From CAVSJR01 sp963728285 (GTDB taxonomy: Bacteria > Actinomycetota > UBA4738 > HRBIN12): a DNA stretch of 64,000 bases. Positions 50,177 to 58,697 of this stretch are shown piece after piece (position 1 is the first letter of the stretch; each line of letters begins with the position of its first letter). Under the pieces are notes generated by a model, which ran no database searches, was not told the origin of the DNA, and was given only the letters and a program-made list of their open reading frames with translations. Position numbers and translations under genes: made by a program. The stretch lies in the NCBI GenBank assembly GCA_963728285.1, contig CAVSJR010000005.1, forward strand, positions 62,001-126,000, read 5' to 3'.

Positions 50177-50624
50177 AGCTCCATCACCTCAAGCCCGCCG
50201 AGGGCTCCACGAGGAAGCGCAACCGCGAAGGGACGCGGCGAGGCCGCCGGGCAGGGCAAGACCGCCGGCCGCGGGACCAAGGGCTGGGGCGCGCGCCACA
50301 ACCCCAAGCTCGGGTTCGAGGGCGGCCAGATGCCGCTGCAGCGCCGCGTGCCGAAGCTGAAGGGGTTCACGAACCCGAACCGGGTCGAGTACGCCGTGGT
50401 GAACGTGGAGACGCTCGCCCGGGTGTTCGGGGCCGACTCGGGAGCGGCCGAGGTGACCCGAGCGACGCTGCTCGAGCACGGGCTCGTGCGCAAGGGCCGT
50501 CGGGTGAAGGTGCTGGGGCGCGGGGAGCTCGATCAGGGCGCTCACGGTGCGCGCGCACGCGTTCTCGGGCACCGCGAGGGCGAAGATCGAGCGGGCCGGG
50601 GGCACCGCCGAGTTGATCGGTTGA
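50173..50624 (+). CDS. rplO: 50S ribosomal protein L15 (frameshifted)
   Basis: L15 of about 149 residues. It begins KLHHLKPAEGSTRKRN; after a frame change near 50230 come GQGKTAGRGTKGWGARHNPK, LGFEGGQMPLQRRVPKLKGF and TNPNRVEYAVVNVETLARVF. A second break near 50540 leads to VRAHAFSGTARAKIERAGGT and the stop at 50622-50624. Confidence 0.94.
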
Positions 50625-50646
50625 CCGGGGTAGAATCGGGGCCACC

Positions 50647-51925
50647 GTGCTGAGCGCCTTCGTCAACGCCTTCAAGATCCCGGATCTCCGCAAGAAGATC
50701 CTGTTCACGCTGTTCATCATCGCCGTGTATCGGTTCGGCTCGCCACGTGCCGGTGCCGCTGGTGGACCTGAACGCGCTCAACGCAGCAGACCACAGCGCC
50801 GCGAACCAGGGGTTCCTGCAGTTCATCAACCTGTTCTCGGGAGGCGCCCTGACGCGCATGGCCGTCTTCGCGCTCGGGATCATGCCCTACATCACGGCCT
50901 CGATCATCATGCAGCTGCTCGGGGTCGTGATCCCGAAGCTGGAGCAGTGGCAGAAGGAGGGCGAGGCCGGCACCAAGAAGATCAACCAGTGGACGCGCTA
51001 CGTCACGATCGTCCTGGCGATCCTCCAGTCCACGGGCCTCGTGTTCCTGTTCAACAACCCGAACAGCGGCCTCGACCTGTTCACCGTGCAGATGACGCCG
51101 GCCCGGATCGCCCTCGTCGTGCTGACGCTCACGGCCGGCACCGCGCTGATCATGTGGATGGGCGAGCTCGTCACCCAGCGGGGCATCGGCAACGGCATGT
51201 CGATCCTCATCTTCACGAGCGTGATCTCGACGTTGCCGCAACAGGGGCTGGCGATCCTGCGGCAGGGTGGGACCGGGAAGTTCATCGCGATCCTCCTGCT
51301 CGCCCTGGCGATCATCGTCGCGGTCGTCTACATCGAGCAGGGGCAGCGGCGCATCCCGGTCCAGTACGCCAAGCGGGTGGTCGGGCGGCGGATGCAGTCC
51401 GGCGGCAGCACCTACATCCCGCTGAAGGTGAACCAGGCGGGCGTCATCCCGATCATCTTCGCGTCGTCGGTGCTGTACTTCCCGACGCTGATCGCGAGCG
51501 CGTATCAGGCCGACTGGTTCCAGACGCTCGTCAACAACTACCTCAACAATCCCCGCAGCGTCGTCTACATGATCATCTACGGCGCCATGGTCGTGTTCTT
51601 CGCCTACTTCTACACGGCGATCGCCTTCAACCCGGTCGACACGGCCGACAACCTGCGAAAGTTCGGAGGGTTCGTCCCGGGCATCCGGCCCGGTCCCCCC
51701 ACGGCGAAGTACCTCAACGACATCCTCGTCCGCATCACGCTGCCCGGCTCGCTGTTCCTCGCCGCCGTGGCGCTGATCCCGTCGATCGTCCTTGCGGTCT
51801 GGGCGTTTCAGCAATTCCCCTTCGGCGGCACGTCGTTGCTCATCACCGTCGGCGTCGCGCTCGAGACGATGAAGCAGCTCGAGTCGCAGCTGCAGATGCA
51901 CAACTACGAGGGATTCCTCAAGTAG
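50647..51925 (+). CDS. secY: Preprotein translocase subunit SecY (one frameshift)
   Basis: This is the channel-forming subunit of the Sec translocon, about 425 residues with ten membrane segments. GTG 50647 begins LSAFVNAFKIPDLRKKILFT; an extra C near 50743 breaks the frame before HVPVPLVDLNALNAA. Conserved stretches include GIMPYITASIIMQLLGVVIP, the TM5 region GIGNGMSILIFTSVIS, the cytoplasmic loop RIPVQYAKRVVGRRMQSGGS and YIPLKVNQAGVIPIIFASSV. TAGAAT (50631-50636) stands 10 bases before the GTG and may be the -10 of an internal, nearly leaderless promoter. adk follows after two bases. Confidence 0.96.
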
Positions 51926-51927
51926 CC

Positions 51928-52590
51928 ATGCGACTCGTGCTCCTCGGACCGCCGGGCGCGGGGAAGGGAACCCAAGCGGCCCGGCTGGCCGAGAAGTTCG
52001 GGTGCGCGATCATCTCCACGGGAGACCTCCTGCGGGAGCACGTGGAGCAGGGCACGCGGCTCGGCATCCAGGCCCGCGCGTACATGGATCGCGGCGAGTA
52101 CGTGGCGGACGAGCTCGTCGTGCGGATGGTGATGGACCGCCTCCGCGAGCTGGACGCGCAGGACGGGTTCATCCTGGACGGCTTCCCCCGGACGGTCCCG
52201 CAGGCGCAGGCGCTCGAGAACGCGCTCGCGGCGGTGGAGCTCCCGCTGTCGGCCGTGCTGAAGTTCAAGATCAGCGACGAGATGGCCGTGAAGCGGCTGG
52301 CGAACCGCTGGACGTGCCCGAACTGCAAGCGGACGTACAACCTCGCGTTCAAGCCTCCCGGCGTCCCGGGGATCTGCGACCACTGCGGTCACCAGCTCAC
52401 CCGGCGCGGCGACGACGACGAGGTCACCGTCCGGCGCCGTCTCGAGGTGTATCGGGAGGAGACCCAGCCGCTCGAGTTCTTCTATTGGGAGCGCGGGCTG
52501 CTGCGGGAGATCGACGCCGAGGGCCCCGAGGATGTCGTGACGGAGCGGACGATCGAGGCCATCTCCGACATCATCGACCTGAACGAGTGA
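51928..52590 (+). CDS. adk: Adenylate kinase
   Basis: Intact 220-residue enzyme interconverting ATP, ADP and AMP. The P-loop is GPPGAGKGTQ (residues 7-16); AMP-binding residues lie in STGDLLREHVEQGTRLG, and the core has GFILDGFPRTVPQAQALE. The LID carries CPNCKRTYN and CDHC, a zinc-binding form of the long-type enzyme. Its place after secY is the usual one. Confidence 0.97.
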   Translation: MRLVLLGPPGAGKGTQAARLAEKFGCAIISTGDLLREHVEQGTRLGIQARAYMDRGEYVADELVVRMVMDRLRELDAQDGFILDGFPRTVPQAQALENALAAVELPLSAVLKFKISDEMAVKRLANRWTCPNCKRTYNLAFKPPGVPGICDHCGHQLTRRGDDDEVTVRRRLEVYREETQPLEFFYWERGLLREIDAEGPEDVVTERTIEAISDIIDLNE

Positions 52591-52621
52591 GTCGAGCGTC
52601 CCAGGGGCGAGGTGTGCGCAG

Positions 52622-53389
52622 GTGATCATCTACAAGTCCCACGATGAGATCGACCGGATGCGCGTGGCGGGGCGGATCACGGCCGGGACGATCGAGCGGG
52701 TCCTCGCCGCGGTCCGGCCCGGCGTCTCGACCGCGGAGCTGGACGCGGTGGCCGAGTCCTACATCCGCGAGCAGGGCGCCACGCCGGCGTTCAAGGGGTA
52801 TCGAGGCTTCCCCGCCTCCATCTGCGCGTCGATCAACAACGAGATCGTCCACGGCATCCCGTCGCGCACCCGGGTGATCCGCGAGCGGGACCTCGTGTCG
52901 CTCGACTTCGGCTCGGTCTGGGACGGGTTCGTGGGGGACTCGGCGGTGACCGTCGTCGTGGGGGAGGCGCCCTCGGCCGAGGCCGAGAAGCTGGTGCGCG
53001 TGACGGAGGAGGCGCTCGAGGCGGGCATCGCCCAGATCCGGCCGGGCGGGCGCCTGTCGGACATCTCCCATGCGGTGCAGCAGGTGGCGGAGGGCGCCGG
53101 CTTCTCCGTCGTGCGCGAGTACGTCGGCCACGGCATCGGCCGGGCGATGCACGAGGACCCTCAGATCCCGAACTACGGGCCGCCCGGACGAGGGCCGGAG
53201 CTCCGCCCCGGGCTGGTGCTCGCCGTGGAGCCGATGGTGAACCTCGGCGGCTGGGAGACGGTGGCGCTCGACGACGGCTGGACCGTCGTGACGGCCGACG
53301 GCTCGCTCTCCGCGCATTTCGAGCACACGATCGCCGTCACCGACGACGGGCACGAGGTGCTGACGGCCCGGACGTCGGGCACCGGTTGA
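52622..53389 (+). CDS. map: Methionine aminopeptidase type I
   Basis: Intact 255-residue enzyme that removes the initiator methionine. It starts at GTG 52622. The metal ligands are visible: Asp in VSLDFGSVWDGFVGDSAVTV (two aspartates), His in EYVGHGIGRAMHEDP, Glu in LAVEPMVNLGG and in AHFEHTIAVTDDG. The substrate-side His lies in IVHGIPSRTRV. The reading frame ends 49 bases before the lysyl-oxidase-like gene, which separates it from infA. Confidence 0.97.
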   Translation: MIIYKSHDEIDRMRVAGRITAGTIERVLAAVRPGVSTAELDAVAESYIREQGATPAFKGYRGFPASICASINNEIVHGIPSRTRVIRERDLVSLDFGSVWDGFVGDSAVTVVVGEAPSAEAEKLVRVTEEALEAGIAQIRPGGRLSDISHAVQQVAEGAGFSVVREYVGHGIGRAMHEDPQIPNYGPPGRGPELRPGLVLAVEPMVNLGGWETVALDDGWTVVTADGSLSAHFEHTIAVTDDGHEVLTARTSGTG

Positions 53390-53401
53390 GCCGTTTGGCC
53401 C

Positions 53402-53431
53402 TTGTCGGAATGCGGAGGTCGGCGGCATACT
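53402..53431 (+). promoter_or_regulatory. Promoter of the lysyl-oxidase-like gene (leaderless)
   Basis: TTGTCG (53402-53407), an 18-base spacer and CATACT (53426-53431). Only seven bases separate the -10 from GTG 53439, so the message would begin at or within a base or two of the start codon. Confidence 0.6.
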
Positions 53432-53438
53432 GCGCCCC

Positions 53439-54259
53439 GTGAGACGCCGCCTGGGCACGATGCTGGCAGCAGCGGTCCTCGCGGCGTTGGTGCCGGGGGT
53501 GGCCTCGGCGGCGCCATCCGAGGCCTCGCCGACCCCCGGACCCACGCCGGCGCGGCTGCCGCCCCGACGGCCGTGGGATCGCCCCTGCTCCCGAACCTGT
53601 GGACGAGGGCGCCCGAGGACTTCCGCATCGTCCAGGAGGGGCAGCGACGCCGCCTGCGGATGACCATCGCGAGCGTGAACGTCGGCGTCGGTCCCGTCGA
53701 GGTGAAGGCCCGGAAGAAGGACTGCGACGGCGACGGCAGCTTCGACAACGATCGGACCGCCTTCCAGCACGTCTACCAGGACGCCGACGGCGACGGCGCC
53801 TTCCGGCGCTCGGTGGACACGGCGTTCTCGACGGTCAGGGTCGGATGCTTCCGCTTCGACGAGCGTCACCAGCACTGGCACTTCAAGAACTTCGCCCGAT
53901 TCGAGCTCGCGAGGCTGTCGGACGGGCAGGTCGTCTCCGCCCACGAGAAGGTCGGATTCTGCCTCCTCGACAGCGATCAGCCATATCCCGGGATCCCGGG
54001 GTCGCCGACAGCCGGCTACTATCGCTCCTGCCAGCCCGACAAGGCCCAGGGGCTCTCGGCGGGATGGGCCGACGTCTACGAGTCCAGCCTCCCGGGCCAG
54101 TTCGTCGACGTGACCAACGTCCCGGACGGGGACTACTGCTTCTCGTCGACGGTGAACCCCGCCCGGAGGCTCGTGGAGGCCGAGGTCGGGGACAACACGG
54201 CGACGCAGGCGCTCCGGCTGGCGGGTGGATCGGTCACGCCCCTGTCGCGAGGCTGCTGA
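53439..54259 (+). CDS. Secreted lysyl-oxidase-like copper amine oxidase (one frameshift)
   Basis: Secreted protein of about 272 residues. GTG 53439 begins a signal peptide (TMLAAAVLAALVPGVASAAP); the frame changes near 53570. Two EF-hand-like loops follow, DCDGDGSFDND and DADGDGAFRR. The copper site is ERHQHWHFKNF, matching the HQHYH of animal lysyl oxidase. The two residues that form the lysyl-tyrosylquinone cofactor in the animal enzyme have counterparts: Lys in HEKVGFCLLDS (about residue 170) and Tyr in WADVYESSLPGQFVDVTNVP (about 213). This supports oxidation of amines such as protein lysines outside the cell, though activity is not shown. It sits between map and infA with its own promoter. 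Confidence 0.85.
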
Positions 54260-54318
54260 GCGTCCGACCCCGCGGGGACCCTTTTGGATCCCGCTTCCGG
54301 GCCGGCTCCCTGGCCGAA

Positions 54319-54348
54319 TGGACGACGCCTCGGTTGCGCCCGTATACT
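54319..54348 (+). promoter_or_regulatory. Promoter upstream of infA
   Basis: TGGACG (54319-54324), an 18-base spacer and TATACT (54343-54348). It would restart transcription for infA-rpmJ-rpsM-rpsK after the inserted lysyl-oxidase-like gene, with a leader of about 75 bases. Confidence 0.6.
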
Positions 54349-54429
54349 GCAGGTTCGCCTCCGTCCGGAGGCGATTCTGGCTCGCCTCGGGTGAGCCATC
54401 CGCCTGCGTCGATCGAGGAATCCGGGAGC

Positions 54430-54648
54430 TTGCCGAAGAAGGACGCCATCGAGGTCGAGGGCACGGTCACCGAGCCCCTTCCCAACGCGATGTTCCGGGT
54501 GACACTCGAGAACGGGCACAAGGTGTTGGCGCACATCTCTGGGAAGATGCGGATGCACTACATCCGGATCCTTCCCGGGGATCGGGTGCTGGTGGAGCTG
54601 TCGCCGTACGACCTGTCGAGGGGCAGGATCACGTACCGGTACAAGTAG
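54430..54648 (+). CDS. infA: Translation initiation factor IF-1
   Basis: Intact 72-residue OB-fold factor that blocks the A site during initiation. The start is TTG 54430, chosen because it gives the exact family length: PKKDAIEVEGTVTEPLPNAM, then FRVTLENGHKVLAHISGKMR and YIRILPGDRVLVELSPYDLS. Confidence 0.96.
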   Translation: MPKKDAIEVEGTVTEPLPNAMFRVTLENGHKVLAHISGKMRMHYIRILPGDRVLVELSPYDLSRGRITYRYK

Positions 54649-54664
54649 TGGGGGGACCACGCAG

Positions 54665-54778
54665 ATGAAGGTTCGGCCATCGGTCAAGAAGATGTGCGAC
54701 AAGTGCCGGGTGATCCGGCGTCGCGGCCGCGTGCTCGTCATCTGCACGAACCCCCGGCACAAGCAGCGGCAAGGCTAG
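54665..54778 (+). CDS. rpmJ: 50S ribosomal protein L36
   Basis: Intact 37-residue L36: KVRPSVKKMCDKCRVIRRRG, then RVLVICTNPRHKQRQG. The zinc ligands C-x2-C, C and H are all kept (zinc form). It lies 16 bases after infA. Confidence 0.97.
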   Translation: MKVRPSVKKMCDKCRVIRRRGRVLVICTNPRHKQRQG

Positions 54779-54788
54779 GAGGCAGCAG

Positions 54789-55169
54789 GTGGCACGGATC
54801 TCGGGCGTCGATCTTCCCCGCGACAAGCGGCTCGACATCGGCTTGCAGTACATCTACGGCATCGGCACGACGAACGCGTCGAAGATCGTGAAGGGGACCG
54901 GCATCGACCCCTCGACGAAGGTGCGCGACCTCGCCGAGGAAGAGGTCATCCGCATCCGCGAGTACATCGACCGCAACTTCAAGGTCGAGGGCGACCTGCG
55001 GCGCGACGTCGCCTCCGACATCAAGCGGAAGATCGAGATCGGCTGCTATCAGGGGATCCGCCACCGCCGGAGCCTCCCCGTCCGTGGCCAGCGCACGCAT
55101 ACCAATGCGCGGACTCGCAAGGGCCCGAAGAAGGCCATCGCCGGCAAGAAGAAGGTCAAGAAGAAGTAA
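54789..55169 (+). CDS. rpsM: 30S ribosomal protein S13
   Basis: Intact 126-residue S13 from GTG 54789. It reads ARISGVDLPRDKRLDIGLQY, IYGIGTTNASKIVKGTGIDP and RHRRSLPVRGQRTHTNARTR. It forms the bridge to the large subunit from the head of 30S. Confidence 0.98.
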   Translation: MARISGVDLPRDKRLDIGLQYIYGIGTTNASKIVKGTGIDPSTKVRDLAEEEVIRIREYIDRNFKVEGDLRRDVASDIKRKIEIGCYQGIRHRRSLPVRGQRTHTNARTRKGPKKAIAGKKKVKKK

Positions 55170-55182
55170 GGGAGCCCCCGAT

Positions 55183-55575
55183 ATGGCGAAGCCGAAGGCG
55201 AAGAAGACCCGCAAGCGCGAGAAGAAGAACGTCGTCCACGGGCAGGCCCACATCAAGTCGACGTTCAACAACACGATCGTCACGATCACCGACCAGCAGG
55301 GCAACACGCTCTCCTGGGCCAGCGCCGGGAACGTCGGCTTCAAGGGATCCCGCAAGTCGACGCCGTTCGCCGCGCAGCTCGCCGCCGAGGCGGCCGCCCG
55401 TCGCGCGCAGGAGCACGGCCTGCAGCGGGTCGACGTCTTCGTGAAGGGTCCCGGGTCGGGCCGGGAGACCGCGATCCGGTCGCTCGCCGCGACCGGCCTG
55501 GAGATCGCGGGGATCCAGGATGTCACGCCGGTGCCGCACAACGGCTGCCGGCCGAAGAAGCGCCGGCGCGTCTAA
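55183..55575 (+). CDS. rpsK: 30S ribosomal protein S11
   Basis: Intact 130-residue S11. It reads VVHGQAHIKSTFNNTIVTIT, GNVGFKGSRKSTPFAAQLAA and VFVKGPGSGRETAIRSLAAT, then QDVTPVPHNGCRPKKRRRV. In many actinobacteria rpsD follows here; the 94 bases before rpoA leave no room for it. Confidence 0.98.
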   Translation: MAKPKAKKTRKREKKNVVHGQAHIKSTFNNTIVTITDQQGNTLSWASAGNVGFKGSRKSTPFAAQLAAEAAARRAQEHGLQRVDVFVKGPGSGRETAIRSLAATGLEIAGIQDVTPVPHNGCRPKKRRRV

Positions 55576-55669
55576 GTTCCGCGTCGGTACGCGGTCCGCT
55601 GCTCACCGAGCCGGCGGACCCAGAGGGTGGGGTAGGAGTGGATGATCCCCCGCCGGAGGAGGTAGCACG

Positions 55670-56599
55670 TTGTTCATCGTCGCCAGGCCGCAGATCGCCG
55701 AGGAGCCCGTCTCCCCGACCCGGTCGAAGTTCATCATCGAGCCGCTCGAGCCCGGATTCGGGTACACGATCGGCAACTCGCTGCGCCGCACGCTGCTGTC
55801 GTCGATCCCCGGCGCAGCCATCTCGTCGGTGCGGATCGAGGGTGTGCTGCACGAGTTCTCGACGATCCCGAAGGTCACCGAGGACGTCACCGACATCATC
55901 CTGAACCTCAAGGAGCTCGTGATCCGCTCCGACGTGGAGGAGCCGGTCAACGTCTATCTGAAGGCGAAGGGTCCCGGCGAGGTCACGGCCGGCGACGTCG
56001 CTCCGCCGGCGGGCGTCGAGATCCTGAACTCCGAGCTGCACCTCGCGACGCTCGGCAAGGGCGCCAGCCTCGAGATGGAGATGGCCGTCGAGCGCGGCGT
56101 CGGCTACCGGATGGCGGACAAGAACAAGAAGTCGCGCGACCCGATCGGCGTGATCCCCGTCGACTCGATCTTCTCGCCCGTGCGCCGCGTCTCCTACGCG
56201 GTCGAGAACACGCGCGTCGAGCAGATGACCGACCGAGACAAGCTGATCCTCGACCTCGAGACCGACGGATCGGTCACGCCGCGGGAGGCGCTGGCATCCG
56301 CGGGCGGGGCGCTCCTCGAGCTGACGCAGCTGTTCGCCGACCTCGCCGAGACCGACAGCGTCACCGTGGGCCCGGCGGAGGACGACTCGGCCCCCAGCGA
56401 CTACGCGATCACGATCGAGGAGCTGAACCTGTCCGTACGCAGCTACAACTGCCTCAAGCGGGAGGGCCTGAACACGGTGGGCGACCTCGTCCAGAAGAGC
56501 GAGACCGAGCTGATGGACATCCGCAACTTCGGGCAGAAGTCGATCGACGAGGTGAAGACCAAGCTCGAGGAGCTCGGCCTGGGCCTGCGGGAGGAATAG
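55670..56599 (+). CDS. rpoA: DNA-directed RNA polymerase subunit alpha
   Basis: Intact 309-residue alpha subunit. TTG 55670 has GGAGGAGG upstream. The N-terminal dimerisation domain includes FIIEPLEPGFGYTIGNSLRR, TLLSSIPGAAISSVRIEGVL and EFSTIPKVTEDVTDIILNLK. The C-terminal domain, linked by an acidic stretch, is IEELNLSVRSYNCLKREGLN, TVGDLVQKSETELMDIRNFG and QKSIDEVKTKLEELGLGL. Confidence 0.98.
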   Translation: MFIVARPQIAEEPVSPTRSKFIIEPLEPGFGYTIGNSLRRTLLSSIPGAAISSVRIEGVLHEFSTIPKVTEDVTDIILNLKELVIRSDVEEPVNVYLKAKGPGEVTAGDVAPPAGVEILNSELHLATLGKGASLEMEMAVERGVGYRMADKNKKSRDPIGVIPVDSIFSPVRRVSYAVENTRVEQMTDRDKLILDLETDGSVTPREALASAGGALLELTQLFADLAETDSVTVGPAEDDSAPSDYAITIEELNLSVRSYNCLKREGLNTVGDLVQKSETELMDIRNFGQKSIDEVKTKLEELGLGLREE

Positions 56600-56601
56600 G
56601 G

Positions 56602-56964
56602 ATGGCCTCCCCCAAGAAGGGACCCCGCCTGGGCTCGGGCCCGGCACACCAGAAGCTCCTGCTCTCGGGGCTCGCCACCCAGCTGTTCGTGCACGAGGCG
56701 ATCACGACGACGGAGGCCAAGGCCAAGGCCCTGCGCCCCTACGCCGAGAGGCTCATCACCTTCGCCAAGCGCGGCGACCTCACGGCTCGGCGTCAGGTGC
56801 TGAAGGTGATCCCCGACCGCGACGTCGTCGGGCGCCTGTTCGCCGAGATCGGGCCGCGGTTCTCGGAGCGGCCGGGGGGATACACGCGCATCCTGAAGCT
56901 CGGGCAGCGGAAGGGCGATGGGGCGCCGATGGCGCGGATCGAGCTGGTGGAGCGGGGGGAGTAG
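56602..56964 (+). CDS. rplQ: 50S ribosomal protein L17
   Basis: Intact 120-residue L17. It reads GPRLGSGPAHQKLLLSGLAT, QLFVHEAITTTEAKAKALRP and AERLITFAKRGDLTARRQVL. It follows rpoA by two bases and ends the alpha operon. Confidence 0.97.
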   Translation: MASPKKGPRLGSGPAHQKLLLSGLATQLFVHEAITTTEAKAKALRPYAERLITFAKRGDLTARRQVLKVIPDRDVVGRLFAEIGPRFSERPGGYTRILKLGQRKGDGAPMARIELVERGE

Positions 56965-56983
56965 CGAGTCTCCCGCGGGGTGG

Positions 56984-57049
56984 GCGGGGCGGTGCTTGGC
57001 TCCGCTGGCCGACCCCGCCCGACCCCAGCTGCGCCAAGCACCGCCCCGC
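56984..57049. repeat. 16-bp perfect inverted repeat after rplQ
   Basis: GCGGGGCGGTGCTTGG (56984-56999) pairs exactly with CCAAGCACCGCCCCGC (57034-57049). The 34-base loop holds a second stem (GCTGG/CCAGC), giving a long two-step hairpin. It follows the rplQ stop by 20 bases and may act as terminator or RNA-processing site at the end of the ribosomal operon. Confidence 0.75.
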
Positions 57050-57085
57050 GCTCGGCCACGGCTCCACCGTTAGGCTCGCTTGGCG

Positions 57086-57888
57086 ATGTCCACCAGCGCG
57101 GGAACCGCGTTCGCACCGTCCACGTCTGGGAACGAGCGTGTTGTCCGACTCTGGTGGCGTATGACGGCACTGGGTTTCGGGGGTGGGCTCGGCAGCGGGG
57201 GGATGGGGTTCGGACCGTCGAGGGCGTGTTGGGGCAGGCGCTGGGCCGGGTGCTCGGGGAGGAGCCGCGGCTCGCCGTTGCGGGGCGGACGGATGCGGGG
57301 GTTCATGCTCGCGGGCAGGTGGCGTCGTTTGAGGCTCCGGCGGTGGAGCCGGAGCGCGTTCGGCGCGCGGTCAATTCCATTCTGGGGCCGGAGGTGGTCG
57401 TGCGGGACGCCTCGGTCGCGCGGCGGGGATTTCACGCGCGCCATTCGGCGACCGCCCGCGTCTACACCTACCGGATCGACACCGGGCCGGTCCCGGATCC
57501 GTTCACGGCCCGGTTCGTATGGCATCGGGAGGGCGCGCTCTCGGTCGCACGGATGCGAGCGGCGGCCGTCCCGCTCCTCGGGGAACGCGACTTCTCGTCG
57601 TTCTGCCGCTCGCCGGGGCCCGGGAAGCCCACGGTGCGCCGGCTCGAGACCGTCTCCATCCGGCGAGCGGGGCAGGGGCTGGAGCTGACGTTCCGCGCGA
57701 ACGCCTTCCTGCATCAGATGGTCCGAAGCCTCGTCGGGACCCTCGTGGACGTGGGGGCGGGCCGCATGGACGCGGACGAGGTGGGGGAGATCCTCCGGGC
57801 GCGGGACCGCTCCCGGGCGGGCCGGCTCGCGCCGCCGCACGGGCTCACGCTCGAGCGCGTGATCTACGGCCGCGGAGCCGGCGCGTGA
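57086..57888 (+). CDS. truA: tRNA pseudouridine(38-40) synthase TruA (one frameshift)
   Basis: Enzyme of about 267 residues that makes pseudouridine in the tRNA anticodon arm. ATG 57086 begins a 24-residue lead (ERVVRL) before a frame change near 57145 and the conserved VAYDGTGFRGWARQ. The catalytic Asp lies in AVAGRTDAGVHARGQVASF. Also present are YTYRIDTGPVPDPFTARFVW and FLHQMVRSLVGTLVDVGAGR. TAGGCT nine bases before the ATG could be a -10 for a leaderless message. Confidence 0.95.
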
Positions 57889-57892
57889 AGCT

Positions 57893-57922
57893 TTGACGGC
57901 CGCGCATCTTCGCAGGTAGCAT
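57893..57922 (+). promoter_or_regulatory. Promoter of rplM-rpsI
   Basis: TTGACG (57893-57898), an 18-base spacer and TAGCAT (57917-57922). The leader before ATG 57957 would be about 28 bases and contains GGCCTCCCGGCC, a short hairpin. Confidence 0.7.
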
Positions 57923-57956
57923 GGGGCGTCGGCCTCCCGGCCGGCATCTTTCACGT

Positions 57957-58697
57957 ATGAAGACCTACGCTCCCAAGCCGCGCGACATCGAGCGCCGTTG
58001 GTACGTCGTCGACGCCAACGACGTGGTACTCGGGCGTCTCGCGTCGGAGGTCGCCGCCATCCTCAAGGGCAAGCACAAGCCCATCTACGCACCCCACGCC
58101 GACACCGGCGACCACGTGGTCGTGGTCAACGCCGGCGGCATCCGGCTCACCGGCGGCAAGGAGATGAAGAAGATCGCGTACCGCCACTCCGGCCACCCGG
58201 GCGGCCTGACCGAGACTCGCTACGATCGGCTGCTCGACGAGCGCCCGGCGTTCGTCGTCCAGAAGGCCGTCAAGGGCATGCTCCCGAAGAACTCGCTGGG
58301 CCGCTCGATGCTTCGCAAGCTGCAGGTCTACGAGGGCGCGGAGCACCCGCACGCCGCTCAGCAGCCCAAGCCCCTGGCCGTCGGCGAGGTCCCGAGGTGG
58401 GACGGCCTCCCGGCGCCCGCCGCCGAGGAGGCACGGCCGAAGGCGAAGTCGCCTGCGCGAAAGCCCGCGACCGCGAAGCGGGCCGGCGCCAAGCCCGCGG
58501 CGAAGAAGCCCGCGGCGAAGGCGACCACGAAGAAGACCACCGCGAAGAAGTCCACGGAGAAGTCGACCAAGAAGGCCACCGCGAAGAAGTCGGCGGCGAA
58601 GAAGCCGACCGCGAAGAAGTCGGCGGCGAAGTCATCGACGGCGGGTGCCTCCAAGTCGCGCCTCCGCCGCACCAAGAAGGAAGGGGAGGACGCCTAA
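57957..58697 (+). CDS. rplM: 50S ribosomal protein L13 with histone-H1-like Lys/Ala tail
   Basis: Intact 246-residue L13. Residues 1-145 are normal: RRWYVVDANDVVLGRLASEV, KGKHKPIYAPHADTGDHVVV, then GHPGGLTETRYDRLL and VKGMLPKNSLGRSMLRKLQV. L13 usually ends near residue 145-150. Here about 100 residues follow, rich in Lys, Ala, Thr and Pro (KKPAAKATTKKTTAKKSTEK, ATAKKSAAKKPTAKKSAAKS), like the tails of H1 and bacterial histone-like proteins. The frame is clean and the tail ends directly at the rpsI start (TAA then GTG), so it is not a frame artefact. Confidence 0.97.
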   Translation: MKTYAPKPRDIERRWYVVDANDVVLGRLASEVAAILKGKHKPIYAPHADTGDHVVVVNAGGIRLTGGKEMKKIAYRHSGHPGGLTETRYDRLLDERPAFVVQKAVKGMLPKNSLGRSMLRKLQVYEGAEHPHAAQQPKPLAVGEVPRWDGLPAPAAEEARPKAKSPARKPATAKRAGAKPAAKKPAAKATTKKTTAKKSTEKSTKKATAKKSAAKKPTAKKSAAKSSTAGASKSRLRRTKKEGEDA

